Source of the DNA: VKMB-3413 sp041027365
GTDB taxonomy: Bacteria > Pseudomonadota > Alphaproteobacteria > Rhizobiales > Rhizobiaceae
Reading direction: 5' to 3'
DNA length: 64,000 nt
Assembly: GCF_041027365.1 (NCBI RefSeq)
Contig: NZ_JBFTEH010000006.1
Span: forward strand, 124,001 to 188,000
The translations under genes were made by a program, and so were the position numbers. How positions within the stretch are numbered: position 1 is the stretch's first letter; each line of letters begins with the position of its first letter. The notes under the pieces are model-generated. The model saw nothing but the letters and a program-made list of their open reading frames with translations, searched no databases and was not told the origin of the DNA. Positions 35,274-47,512 of this stretch are shown piece by piece.

Positions 35274-36329
35274 ATGAAGATGTTGAAGCTCGCGCTCGCC
35301 GGCGCGGTGTTCTCGATGGCCGTGGCCGGTTCGGCCTACGCCCAGGACAACAGCAGCAAGGGCAAGATCGTCGGCGTGTCCTGGTCGAACTTCCAGGAAG
35401 AGCGCTGGAAGACCGACGAAGCCGCGATCAAGAAGGCGCTGGAAGCCCAGGGCGCCAAGTACATTTCGGCCGACGCGCAGTCCTCGGCTTCCAAGCAGCT
35501 GACCGACGTCGAGTCCCTGATCAGCCAGGGCGCCAACGCGCTGATCATCCTGGCGCAGGACTCCGACGCCATCGGCCCGGCGGTCGAAGAGGCCGTCAAC
35601 AACGGCATCCCGGTGGTCGGCTATGACCGCCTGATCGAGAACCCGAACGCCTTCTACATCACCTTCGACAACAAGGAAGTGGGCCGCATGCAGGCCCGCG
35701 CGGTCGAGAAGGTCCAGCCGACCGGCAACTACGCCTTCATCAAGGGCTCGGCGGCCGATCCGAATGCCGACTTCCTGTTCTCGGGCCAGATGGAAGTGCT
35801 GGAGCCCGCCATCAAGGCCGGCAAGATCAAGAATGTCGGCGAGGCCTATACCGACGGCTGGCTGCCGGCCAACGCCCAGCGGAACATGGAACAGATCCTG
35901 ACCGCCAACAACAACAAGGTCGACGCGGTGGTCGCCTCCAACGACGGCACCGCCGGCGGGGCGATCGCGGCGCTGCAGGCGCAGGGCATGGCCGGCTCGG
36001 TGCCGGTCTCCGGCCAGGACGCCGACCACGCGGCGCTGAACCGCATCGCCCGCGGCACCCAGACCGTGAGCGTGTGGAAGGACTCCCGCGAGCTCGGCAA
36101 GCGCGCCGCCGAGATCGCTCTCGAACTCGCCGACGGCAAGAAGATGTCGGAGATCGAGGGCGCCCAGACGTTCGACGGCGGTCCGAAGCACGTCAAGATG
36201 GAATCGGTCTTCCTCAAGCCGGTCGCGATCACCAAGGACAACCTTCAGAAGGTGATCGACGCGGGCTGGATCACGAAGGACGAAGTCTGCCAGGGCGTGA
36301 AGCCGGGCAGCGTTCCGGCCTGCAGCTAA
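35274..36329 (+). CDS. xylF: D-xylose-type ABC transporter substrate-binding protein
   Basis: A 351-residue periplasmic sugar-binding protein. The signal peptide ends at about AYA-Q (residue 23). The type I periplasmic binding fold shows KIVGVSWSNFQEERWKTDE, NALIILAQDSDAIGPAVEEA, GIPVVGYDRLI, GSAADPNADFL, VVASNDGTAGGAI and VSGQDADHAALNRIARGTQTVSVWKD, matching XylF. It is the first gene of xylFHG. A strong terminator follows it, so it should be made in excess over the membrane parts. Confidence 0.95.
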   Translation: MKMLKLALAGAVFSMAVAGSAYAQDNSSKGKIVGVSWSNFQEERWKTDEAAIKKALEAQGAKYISADAQSSASKQLTDVESLISQGANALIILAQDSDAIGPAVEEAVNNGIPVVGYDRLIENPNAFYITFDNKEVGRMQARAVEKVQPTGNYAFIKGSAADPNADFLFSGQMEVLEPAIKAGKIKNVGEAYTDGWLPANAQRNMEQILTANNNKVDAVVASNDGTAGGAIAALQAQGMAGSVPVSGQDADHAALNRIARGTQTVSVWKDSRELGKRAAEIALELADGKKMSEIEGAQTFDGGPKHVKMESVFLKPVAITKDNLQKVIDAGWITKDEVCQGVKPGSVPACS

Positions 36330-36342
36330 GGCCATGACACAG

Positions 36343-36380
36343 ACGGCCGCCCGCCTCCGGGGCGGGCGGCCGTTCTTTTT
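36343..36380 (+). terminator. Intrinsic terminator/attenuator between xylF and xylH
   Basis: ACGGCCGCCCGCC (36343-36355) pairs perfectly with GGCGGGCGGCCGT (36361-36373) across loop TCCGG, followed by TTCTTTTT. This is the clearest Rho-independent terminator in the window. It begins 14 bases after xylF and should reduce read-through into xylH. Confidence 0.92.
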
Positions 36381-36524
36381 CACCCGACGCAAGCGCGCCT
36401 TCGATCCGCGGCATCCGGTCCGGGTGACCGGCAGGACGGGCGACGCCTCCGGGTATAGTATCAGCGAAAAGCTCAAGGCATGGCGCGTGCGATCGCGGGA
36501 CGCCTTGCTGTCAGGGAGGCGCAG

Positions 36525-37822
36525 ATGAGCCAGGCAACGACCGGTATGCCGGCGCTCAAGGCCAATTCGGGCGTGAAAGGCATCATCCGCTCGACCGAGA
36601 TCGACACCCGCATGCTCGGCATGATCGGGGCTCTCGTCGTCATCTGGGTGCTGTTCCACTTTCTTTCGGGCGGCATCTTCCTGAGCCCCCGCAACCTCTG
36701 GAACCTGACGGTCCAGACCTCGTCGATCGCCGTCATGGCGACCGGCATGGTGCTGGTGATCGTCACCCGCAACATCGACCTGTCGGTCGGCTCCCTGCTC
36801 GGCTTCACCGGCATGGCCATGGCCGCGCTGCAGACCGACGTGCTGCCGCAATATCTGGGCCTCGACAACCCGTTCACCTGGGTCGTCGCGCTGATCCTCG
36901 GCATCGCCCTCGGCGTCGTCATCGGCGGCCTGCAGGGCTATGTCATCGCCTTTCTCGGCGTTCCCTCCTTCATCGTCACGCTCGGCGGCCTCCTGGTCTG
37001 GCGCGGCGGCGCCTGGTGGCTGACGTCCGGCCGCACGGTCGCGCCGCTCGACGACACCTTCCGGCTGATGGGCGGCGGAGCGGAGGGCTCGCTCGGCACG
37101 ACCTGGACCTGGATCATCGCGCTCGTCGCCTGCGTCCTCGTCGCCGCCTCCATGGTCATGGCCCGCAAGCGGCGCACGAAGTTCGGCTTCCCGCTGCGCC
37201 CCGTCTGGGCCGAACTTGCGATCGCCGTCTTCGCCTTCGTGGTGCTCGCCGGCGCCGCCGCGGTTTTCAACGCCTATGAGTGGCCCTCGATGATCGCCGC
37301 CCGTTATGCCAAGGCGCATGGGATGACCGTGCCGGAAGGCGGCCTGCACATCGGCTATGGCGTCGCGATCCCGGTCCTGATGGCCATCGTCACCGGCATC
37401 GTCATGACCTTCGTCTCGCGGCGCACCCGCTTCGGCCGCTATGTCTTCGCCATCGGCGGCAATCCGGAGGCGGCCGAACTGGCCGGCATCAACACGCGCT
37501 GGGTGCTGATGAAGGTGTTCATGCTGATGGGGGGCCTCGCCGCCATCGCCGGCGCCATCGCCACTGCACGCCTGAACGCCGCCACCAATGCGCTCGGCAC
37601 GCTCGACGAGCTCTACACCATCGCCGCCGCGGTCATTGGCGGCACCTCGCTCGCCGGCGGTGCCGGCACGATCGCCGGGGCGCTGATCGGCGCGCTGGTC
37701 ATGCAATCGCTGCAGTCGGGCATGGTGCTCCTCGGCGTCGACTCGCCCCTGCAGTCGATCGTCGTCGGCATCGTCCTCGTCATCGCCGTTTGGATCGACT
37801 CCGTCTATCGCAGGAGGGCCGC

Positions 37823-37826
<4 letters not shown>
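36525..37826 (+). CDS. xylH: D-xylose-type ABC transporter permease
   Basis: A 433-residue CUT2-family permease with ~10-12 membrane segments. Family motifs are VTRNIDLSVGSLLGF, GVPSFIVTLGGLLVWRGGAWW, FAIGGNPEAAELAGIN and VIGGTSLAGGAGTIAGALIGAL. Its length, and the long middle region (~200-290), match XylH rather than the shorter RbsC. The start is set by GGGAGGCGCAG just upstream of the ATG at 36525; an open frame to 36480 is dismissed. It overlaps xylG by 4 bases. Confidence 0.95.
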
Positions 37827-38662
<836 letters not shown>

Positions 38663-38680
38663 CGGCGCCGCACCGAACCG

Positions 38681-38701
38681 GCGGGGCCCTTCCGGCCCCG
38701 C
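38681..38701 (+). terminator. Hairpin after xylG, probable terminator
   Basis: GCGGGGCC (38681-38688) pairs with GGCCCCGC (38694-38701) over loop CTTCC, 18 bases after the xylG stop. There is no T-run. Confidence 0.6.
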
Positions 38702-38880
38702 TCTCTCGGGTCGTCCGACAGGCTGCCCGCAGGGCGTCCCGAGTCTGCAAGTGTGGCGTCCCACCCGCCCCTTCGGATCCGCTGCTGTGATGAATCGGCT
38801 ATTCACGCCCGTGGTGCTATATACCGGCGAGTGAGGCCAGCAGGCCTCGTGGTGGAGCACCTCGCCGGAGCCCGAGCCCC

Positions 38881-39207
38881 GTGTATGTCACGATCGAAGA
38901 CCGCAAGCGGCGCGAAGCCGAACGTCGGCGCCGGGCCGTCGGCCTGATCGCGGAACAGCTCGGCCGCTTCGCCCGCGAGCGCGGCGGCAAATATGTCCTC
39001 TACGGCTCGGCCGCTCGCGGCGACATGCGGCACGACAGCGACATCGATCTCCTCGTTGATTTTCCTGCAACCGATGAAGCCGATGCCTGGCGCGTGGCGG
39101 AAGATCTGGCCGCAGAGTTCTCGCTGGACGCCGACATCCAGCCACTCAAGTGGTGCGATCCGACCTTCCTTGGAAAGATCCTCCCGCAGGCACGGATCAT
39201 CCCATGA
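38881..39207 (+). CDS. MNT-type nucleotidyltransferase (MntA-like antitoxin)
   Basis: A 108-residue minimal nucleotidyltransferase. The motif YGSAARGDMRHDSDIDLLVDF gives Gly42-Ser43 and the metal-binding Asp54 and Asp56. In characterised HEPN/MNT modules this partner adds AMP to the HEPN toxin and so silences it. The start is a GTG at 38881. Its stop overlaps the ATG of the HEPN gene (ATGA), the standard arrangement. The gene looks intact although its toxin partner is broken. Confidence 0.88.
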   Translation: MYVTIEDRKRREAERRRRAVGLIAEQLGRFARERGGKYVLYGSAARGDMRHDSDIDLLVDFPATDEADAWRVAEDLAAEFSLDADIQPLKWCDPTFLGKILPQARIIP

Positions 39208-39682
39208 GCGACGCACGCTGGCTGGAGGTCGAGGACGATTTGGGCTGGGCGGTCGAGCACTTCCGTCGCACCGGGGAACTGAGACGGGAGGGACGGTTCG
39301 AGGGACAGTCCCTCGAAGCCTACAAGTCTCGGATGGCGCTGATGCAGGCGATGCAGTCGGGATATACGTCTATGAAAGCGCTTTGGAGCGCATTCTCGAG
39401 ATCCTTGGAGAGGAAAAGCCCGTCGGTGGCAGCTACCATGCCGATCTGGTGCGCCGTGTCAGCCGCGCTGTCCCCGCCTCCCGCCCTGCCATTCTGGACG
39501 TCGAGCTTGCGAAGGCGGTCGACGAGACGCGGCGCTTGCGGCACGTGGCGCGAAAGAACTACAACATGTTCAGGATCGAAGAGGCTGCAAAGGCGCTCGC
39601 CGCGGCGGAATACATCGCCGCGCACCTGATGGCTGGCTTCCAGCGGTTTCGCGCAATGCTGGAGGGGGCCTCAGGCAGTTGA
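39204..39682 (+). pseudogene. Frameshifted HEPN-domain toxin (HepT-like)
   Basis: The first 57 codons read MSDARWLEVEDDLGWAVEHF...MALMQAMQSGYTSM. At 39372-39376 similarity moves to the other frame, which reads ESALERILEILGEEKPVGGSYHADLVRRV...RHVARKNY...EEAAKALAAAEYIAAHL and stops at 39682. The join gives one continuous HEPN protein of ~159 residues; adding one base (ATG-GAA) restores it. The RHVARKNY segment corresponds to the RNase/AMPylation motif of the family. Either the toxin has been inactivated or there is an assembly error. Confidence 0.8.
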
Positions 39683-39719
39683 AGGGTGAGGGGCTCCGTC
39701 CACGGACGGCCGAGTAGTT

Positions 39720-40169
39720 CTACGTCCGTCCGCTGTCCGCCAGCTTGAGCATGTCGCGGGTCATCTCGTCCGCCGTCTTGTAGACCGCGGCGTTCGTCTG
39801 AAAGGCGAAGACGGCCATCACCTGGTCAACCGCTTCCTGCAGGTAGTCGACATTCGGATCGGCGACGAGGCCCTCGGCGTTCGCATAAGGCGCCTGCGGG
39901 TCGTAGGCTTCCGAATAGGACGGCAGACGCGGCGTCACGTCGACCGCGACGCCCATGCCGGCGTCACCGCTGCCGATGCTGACGGAATTCGCGTCGACCG
40001 CCTGATAGACCTGCGGCTCATCCGCCTGGCCGGCCGAGGCGACGGGCTGTGTCGGCGGCGTTGCGGGGACGGCGCCGGGCGTGCCGGCATTGGCGACGTT
40101 GGAGGCACTGGCGGCCAGCCGCGACATGGCCGCAGACATGCCGGAGACGGAGATCGAGAGCGCGTTCAT
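39720..40169 (-). CDS. Isolated flagellar basal-body rod-like protein (FlgC-type)
   Basis: A 149-residue protein. The N-terminus MNALSISVSGMSAAMSRLAASASNVANAGTPGA is the flagellar rod/hook N-terminal motif, and the C-terminus NVDYLQEAVDQVMAVFAFQTNAAVYKTADEMTRDML is the matching C-terminal motif; the ends would pair as coiled coil. Length and layout are FlgC-like. No other flagellar gene is within the window, so this is an orphan paralogue rather than part of a flagellar operon. Confidence 0.82.
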   Translation of the reverse strand: MNALSISVSGMSAAMSRLAASASNVANAGTPGAVPATPPTQPVASAGQADEPQVYQAVDANSVSIGSGDAGMGVAVDVTPRLPSYSEAYDPQAPYANAEGLVADPNVDYLQEAVDQVMAVFAFQTNAAVYKTADEMTRDMLKLADSGRT

Positions 40170-40410
40170 GAGCGCCAGGATAGCCTCTCCGATGGAAGGT
40201 TTCGTCAATCCGTGCCGCAAAGCTTGAGTCGAAGTGTCCGGGACCGGCGCCTGGCACGCTCGGGACCGCCCGGCGCGGTGGCACGGGAAGCCGCCCTTGT
40301 CAGCCGCCCGCCGTTTGGCGACAACGGCAGGCGAGAGATCAAACGGCTTCGGCTCGGCGGCACTGGTCATGCGGCCGCACTGCGGGGAAGCCAGCAAGGT
40401 GACGCACCCC

Positions 40411-40962
40411 ATGCTCGACCGGGCACGACTGATCGAAGCCTTCCGGCGACTCGGCCAGGATCTCTCGCGGCGCGGGCTCTTCATCGAGATCGCCGTCTAC
40501 GGCGGCAGCGCCATCATGATGCAGTTCGAGTGGCGACGCTCGACCCGGGATGTCGACGCGATCGTGCGCGAGGGGTACGACGAGGCGGCCCTTGCACCGT
40601 CCGTGCTGGCGGTCGCAGAGCAGATGGCGCTCGATCCCGGCTGGCTGAACGATGCCGTCGGAATGTTCACGCCGCTCGCCGAGAGCGACGATCTCTTCGA
40701 GATCGCCGGGACCTACCCGGACAGCGGCATCCCGGGTCTCCGCGTGCTCACGGCGACGCCGCGCTACCTCCTCGCGCTGAAGCTGCAGGCGATGCGAAGC
40801 GTCGACCGCGGAGAGTGGGATGTCAACGATGCCAGAGCCCTCGCCGCGCATCTCGGCATCACGAGCGAGGCCGAGCTTCACGACCTTTACGTCGCGATCC
40901 ATGGCGAGCGGCCTCCGGCGGAGGCGGCCTTCCGCTTCCGCTCGGTCCTGCCGGGGCCCTGA
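40411..40962 (+). CDS. Nucleotidyltransferase-fold protein (AbiEii/DUF6036-like)
   Basis: A 183-residue protein. The nucleotidyltransferase core is VYGGSAIMMQFEWRRSTRDVDAIV (split here as Gly31-Gly32-Ser33 and Asp47/Asp49), followed by helices and TPRYLLALKLQAMRSVDRGEWDVNDARAL, the usual second half of AbiEii/DUF6036 proteins. I chose the ATG at 40411 because AAGGTGA precedes it; an ATG at 40369 is possible. It is followed after 4 bases by an unknown gene, suggesting a two-gene unit. AbiEii relatives are toxins, but no AbiEi antitoxin is evident. Confidence 0.78.
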   Translation: MLDRARLIEAFRRLGQDLSRRGLFIEIAVYGGSAIMMQFEWRRSTRDVDAIVREGYDEAALAPSVLAVAEQMALDPGWLNDAVGMFTPLAESDDLFEIAGTYPDSGIPGLRVLTATPRYLLALKLQAMRSVDRGEWDVNDARALAAHLGITSEAELHDLYVAIHGERPPAEAAFRFRSVLPGP

Positions 40963-40966
40963 CGCC

Positions 40967-41395
40967 ATGCGGCCGGCGACCCTTGCAGAGGTGGCGTCCC
41001 GGACCGCCGCGGACGGCGCATGGGACCATCATGTGCGCGAATTCATGGACGCCTTCTATGCCTCTGACGGCGACACCGGCCGGCAGTCCGCGATGATCGC
41101 GGAGGAGCCAGTGATTGTCGGCGAGGAGCGTGCCGACGCCTTTATCGGCGGCGTCGGCGAGCATCTCGCCCGGCGCTGGCGCCTCGCCATGCCCTTCTGG
41201 GTGCGCGACGCCCGGCGCTATCTCGCCCTGCCGATGTTCATCCCCGGCGATCCGCAGCTGAAGCCATATCTGCTGGTCGTCAGCCCGGTCGCGTTCCGCA
41301 CGCGGCTGATCTTCACCGGGCCGGACCCGCTGCAGCGGGCCCGGTTTCCCTATCACAAGGGCACGGCGACCTTCCCGCTGCCCGAACCGGACTGA
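40967..41395 (+). CDS. Conserved hypothetical protein downstream of the AbiEii-like gene
   Basis: A 142-residue soluble protein that I do not recognise. It reads MRPATLAEVASRTAADG..., then FMDAFYASDGDTGRQSAMIAEEP, LARRWRLAMPFWVRDARRYLALPMFIP, and ends in a basic-aromatic segment FPYHKGTATFPLPEPD. There is no membrane segment or catalytic motif. It starts 4 bases after the nucleotidyltransferase stop, so the two are probably co-translated and may act together. Confidence 0.75.
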   Translation: MRPATLAEVASRTAADGAWDHHVREFMDAFYASDGDTGRQSAMIAEEPVIVGEERADAFIGGVGEHLARRWRLAMPFWVRDARRYLALPMFIPGDPQLKPYLLVVSPVAFRTRLIFTGPDPLQRARFPYHKGTATFPLPEPD

Positions 41396-41427
41396 CGCCC
41401 AGCCGGCAGACGCGCAGCGGCCACGCC

Positions 41428-43866
<2,439 letters not shown>

Positions 43867-44042
43867 GATATTCCTTCGCTCGAGCCGGCCGCGCTGATCG
43901 TCCGCGAATCGGCGGTATTCCGGCTTCTTATATAGGGGCTCACAGCGTGCGGCGAAAGCGCCGGACGCCCGTCCGGATGCTGTCCCGCAGCCGCCCGCAA
44001 ACGCCCCGCTTCCTCTCGCTGACACGCTTCAAGGGCCATCCG

Positions 44043-44483
44043 ATGACGCACGCGCCGAGCCTCGACGCCTTTCCCTTCCACGCCCGCGACAAGCTGCGCT
44101 ATTCCGACACCGACCAGCAGGGCCATCTGAACAACGCGGTCTTTGCGACCTTCTTCGAGACCGGCCGCGTCGAAATCCTCTACGACCCCCAGCGCCCTGT
44201 GCTGCCGGAGGGCACGTTCTTCGTCGTCGCGCGCATCGCCATCGACTTTCTCGCCGAGGTGCGCTGGCCGGGCGAGATCGCGATCGGCACCGGCGTCGCC
44301 GGCCTCGGCCGCAGCTCGATCCGCCTCACCCAGGCGCTGTTCCAGAACGGCAAGCCTTGCGCTGCGGCGGAATCGGTCGTCGTGCTGATGGATGCTGCGA
44401 CACGGCGCCCGGCGGAGATCCCCCCGGAGATGCGCGAGCGGCTGTCGGCGTATCTCGTTAAGGCGGAGGATGCAGGAGACTGA
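44043..44483 (+). CDS. Acyl-CoA thioesterase (hotdog fold, 4HBT family)
   Basis: A 146-residue hotdog-fold thioesterase. The active-site segment is LRYSDTDQQGHLNNAVFATFFETGRVEIL, in which the Asp of DQQGHLNN is the family catalytic residue. The ATG at 44043 fits; the longer frame to 43947 lies in the gyrB upstream region. It is divergent from gyrB. The substrate is probably a medium-chain or aromatic acyl-CoA, not identifiable from sequence. Confidence 0.9.
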   Translation: MTHAPSLDAFPFHARDKLRYSDTDQQGHLNNAVFATFFETGRVEILYDPQRPVLPEGTFFVVARIAIDFLAEVRWPGEIAIGTGVAGLGRSSIRLTQALFQNGKPCAAAESVVVLMDAATRRPAEIPPEMRERLSAYLVKAEDAGD

Positions 44484-44552
44484 CTCAGCACGCTGCGGGT
44501 CGGCGAGAGCGCTGGATTACGAATAGGTGGCAAACGCGCGACCATCTGCTGG

Positions 44553-44912
44553 TCAAACGTTCAAAGTGCCGCGCACACCGATCCAGTACCTGCGCCGTTC
44601 AGCGACATCTTCCGGAGAACAGTTCTCGATTGCAGCAAAAACCACCGAGAGCCCTTTTTCGCGTGCCTCGACAACCTGGCGGTGAATCTTCCGGAATCCG
44701 TCGGGATTGGTGGAGCTGTATGGCTCATGGTTTCGGAGCTGTCGGAACCTCTTCTTGTAGTTCTTCAGCCGCTTACGGATCGTAGTTTCCTTTGACGTCG
44801 CGATGTAGGTGCCGGTCTTCTCGATCCGCCACTCGAATATCCCTGGACGGTCGAGATCAATCCCGACCGGTGTCTCGTCTTCGAACCAATGTTCAGCCTC
44901 ATCGGCAGGCAT
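44553..44912 (-). CDS. Small GIY-YIG-like protein
   Basis: About 119 residues from the ATG at 44912; ATGs upstream to 45083 are possible but precede a weakly coding stretch. The core GIFEWRIEKTGTYIATSKETTIRKRLKNYKKR recalls the GIY-YIG nuclease start (G.Y...G..YIG....L..RL..Y). It is followed by PDGFRKIHRQVVEAREKG and ENCSPEDVAERRRYWI, where the Glu of ERRRYWI could be the metal-binding residue. The canonical second YIG is altered to YIA. Divergent from the P450 gene. The family call is tentative. Confidence 0.62.
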   Translation of the reverse strand: MPADEAEHWFEDETPVGIDLDRPGIFEWRIEKTGTYIATSKETTIRKRLKNYKKRFRQLRNHEPYSSTNPDGFRKIHRQVVEAREKGLSVVFAAIENCSPEDVAERRRYWIGVRGTLNV

Positions 44913-45022
44913 GGCACCAACCTCTGTGCGAAAAGCTCCACGTCGTCGCAGCCGGTCGACGCTGCGCATCGATGTCACCATATCCAAAACTGATTTCTGT
45001 TTCGAACGGGTTGTCCTAGCTG

Positions 45023-46456
45023 ATGTCAATGACGAACAACGAAACCCTCTCGTCGCCCACTGGAGCCGGCTGGCCGCACGCATCCGCTCCCGCGCCGACC
45101 GCGTCCCGCCCCTTCCGCGCGCCGGCGCCGGTGCCGCATGCGACGCCGCTCGGCTTCGTCTCCTTCGTGCGGACCGCGACCAGCAACCCGATCGAGATCT
45201 GGGGCACGCGGGCGTTCAAGGAGCCCTATATCCGCGGCAAGTGGCTGGGCGTTCCGAACATCGTCGTCAACGACCCCGCCGGCGTGCGCCACTGCCTCGT
45301 CGAGAACGCCAGGAATTACGTCATGCAGCCGCTGCGCCAGCGCATCCTGCGCCCGCTCCTGCGCGACGGTCTCCTGACCGCCGAGGGCGAGCTCTGGCGG
45401 CGCACCCGCAAGGCGATCGCCCCGGTCTTCACGCCCCGCCACATCTCCGGCTTCACGGAGACGATGCAGGCGCGCGCGGCGCTCTTCGCCGAGGGCCTTG
45501 CCGCGCGCGAGGGCGGCGAGGTCGACATGGCGCACGAGATGGCGATGCTGACCTTCGACATCCTGCAGGAGACGCTGTTCTCCGGCGACATCGCCTCCGA
45601 GCCGCAGAGCTTCGCCCAGTCGACGCGGGAGTTCCTCGGCTCGATGGGCCGCGTCGACCCGCTCGACCTCCTCGGCGCGCCGAGCTTCCTGCCGCGCATC
45701 CGGCAGTTGAAGGGCAGGAAGTCGATGGCCTATTTCCGCAGCCTCATCGCCGAGACGATCGAGAAGCGCCGGGCGAAGATCGCGCGCGATCCGGAGGGCG
45801 CGCCGCACGACCTCCTGACCCTGCTGGTCAAGGCGGACGGGCTCTCCAGCGCCGAGATCGAGGACAACATCATCACCTTCATGGGCGCCGGCCACGAGAC
45901 GACGGCCCGCTCGCTCGCCTGGACGCTCTACCTCCTCAGCCAGGCGCCGGACGAGCGGGCGCTGGTCGAGGCGGAGATCGACGCCGTCCTGCCGACGCTC
46001 TCCCATCCCAGCGAGTGGGTCGAGAAGCTGCCGCATACCCGTGCCGCCTTCGAGGAGGCGATGCGGCTCTATCCGCCGGCGCCCTCGCTGAACCGCACCG
46101 CCCTCGCCCCGGACCGCGCCGGCGACGTCGACATCCCCGCCGGCTCGACGGTCCTCGTCATGCCCTGGCTGATCCACCGCCACGAAATGCTCTGGGACCG
46201 GCCCGACCACTTCATCCCCAGCCGCTTCCTGCCGGAGAACCGCGACAGGATCGACCGCTACCAGTACCTGCCCTTCGGCGTCGGCCCGCGCGTGTGCGTC
46301 GGCGCGAGCTTCGCCTTGCAAGAAGCGGTGATCGCCCTCGCCCTCCTGATGAAGCACCTGCGCTTCGACTACGCCCGGCAGACCCCGCCTGAAGTCGTGC
46401 AGCGCATCACGGTGCAACCGGCGAACGGCCTGCCGATGCGGGTGCAGCGGCGGTAG
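45023..46456 (+). CDS. Cytochrome P450 monooxygenase
   Basis: A 477-residue soluble P450. The I-helix oxygen motif is MGAGHETTAR, the K-helix ExxR is EEAMRLYPPAP, and the haem loop FGVGPRVCVGASFA has Cys425. The overall pattern (RPFRAPAPVPHATPLGF, NYVMQPLRQRILRPLL) is the CYP102/CYP253-like class common in Rhizobiales. No ferredoxin or reductase gene is adjacent, so electrons must come from elsewhere. The substrate is unknown. Confidence 0.94.
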   Translation: MSMTNNETLSSPTGAGWPHASAPAPTASRPFRAPAPVPHATPLGFVSFVRTATSNPIEIWGTRAFKEPYIRGKWLGVPNIVVNDPAGVRHCLVENARNYVMQPLRQRILRPLLRDGLLTAEGELWRRTRKAIAPVFTPRHISGFTETMQARAALFAEGLAAREGGEVDMAHEMAMLTFDILQETLFSGDIASEPQSFAQSTREFLGSMGRVDPLDLLGAPSFLPRIRQLKGRKSMAYFRSLIAETIEKRRAKIARDPEGAPHDLLTLLVKADGLSSAEIEDNIITFMGAGHETTARSLAWTLYLLSQAPDERALVEAEIDAVLPTLSHPSEWVEKLPHTRAAFEEAMRLYPPAPSLNRTALAPDRAGDVDIPAGSTVLVMPWLIHRHEMLWDRPDHFIPSRFLPENRDRIDRYQYLPFGVGPRVCVGASFALQEAVIALALLMKHLRFDYARQTPPEVVQRITVQPANGLPMRVQRR

Positions 46457-46558
46457 GGACAGGCGCATGCGGGGCGGAACCGTCCGGAAGCGCCGGTGCT
46501 CGAGGGCGCGGCCGGCGCAGCCGGGCCTGCCGCTGGCCGACAGCATCTGGATCGCCCG

Positions 46559-47512
46559 TCAGAGCCCGGTCAGCCAGTCGGCCAGATACACGGTCTCCCG
46601 GATCCTCTTCTCCACGTCCGGCCGGTCGTAGAGCACCAGAAGGCCTCTCTCGCCGTCCCGCAGCAGCGGGCAGATCCCTTCCGGCTTCTCCTCGCTGTCG
46701 GGCCAGGAGAAGAGCCGCGTCGGCGTCTGGATCGAAGTGCAGGACCGTGGCGACCAGAGATAGAGGCGGAACATCCCGTGGGCGTCGCTGACCGGTCCCG
46801 CCAGGATCAGGAGGTCGTTCCCCCATCGCGCAAGGTCGCGGACGGCGAGGCCGTTCAGATCGAGGAAGCTGAGCTCGTAGCCGCGAAGATGAAACCTCGG
46901 CGACAGGTCGAGCGTGACGATGACGGCGAAGCTGTCGAGCAGCGGACCGCGCAGGCCGAGAAAGACGCGCCCGTCAACGACCGCCATTCCCTCGATGTCG
47001 AGGCCGTTCTCCTTGCTGGGCAGGTCGAGGAACGGGGCGAGGTAAGGGTCGTCCTTCAAAGCATGGCGCAGGCTGCCCTTGCGGTCGAACGGCAGAACGG
47101 CGTTGGACCGGGGCTGATGGTCAGGTCCGAGATCGAGCGCTGCGAGGATGTTCCGGCTCGGCCGGGCGCGGATGCTGTCGTTGAGGAGACCGGCGGCTTT
47201 CGGCTTGCGCCTGACGAGGCAATGCGAGCCGCAGACCCAGAGCCTGTCACCTACCAGATCGATCGATTCCAGGTCGCATTCGGCGCTCTTGCCGGCCCCC
47301 GGGATATCGTCGCACCAGTCGTCGAGCGGGATCTGCTCGGCGAGCACGAAGCCTGCTCCGGCTGCCCGCAGACACTCGACGGTGCGGCCCTCGTCCGACA
47401 CGGTCCACAAGCGTTCGCTGTCTCCCGCGACGCCGGACAGGTTCTTCAGCAGATCATCCGTGGCTGCATCGCCGTAGTCCAGCGCGATCGCTGCAGATTG
47501 AAGGTCTGGCAT
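46559..47512 (-). CDS. DUF3616-family protein (predicted beta-propeller)
   Basis: A 317-residue soluble protein. Family-like segments are LSGVAGDSERLWTVSDEGRTVECL, ESIDLVGDRLWVCGSHCLVRRKP, GLDIEGMAVVDGRVFLGLRGPLLDSFAVIV, GLAVRDLARWGNDLLILAGPVSDAHGMFRLYLW and KPEGICPL. The repeated G-ID-EGMAV...V-LGLRGP pattern suggests a propeller with exposed ligand loops. The ATG at 47512 was chosen over the frame opening at 47560. No function is known. Confidence 0.82.
   Translation of the reverse strand: MPDLQSAAIALDYGDAATDDLLKNLSGVAGDSERLWTVSDEGRTVECLRAAGAGFVLAEQIPLDDWCDDIPGAGKSAECDLESIDLVGDRLWVCGSHCLVRRKPKAAGLLNDSIRARPSRNILAALDLGPDHQPRSNAVLPFDRKGSLRHALKDDPYLAPFLDLPSKENGLDIEGMAVVDGRVFLGLRGPLLDSFAVIVTLDLSPRFHLRGYELSFLDLNGLAVRDLARWGNDLLILAGPVSDAHGMFRLYLWSPRSCTSIQTPTRLFSWPDSEEKPEGICPLLRDGERGLLVLYDRPDVEKRIRETVYLADWLTGL

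Noticed and set aside
38663..38880. Missing second half of XylG
   Set aside because: No ATPase motifs remain in any frame, and single-domain CUT2 ATPases exist in rhizobia, so this is not a truncation.
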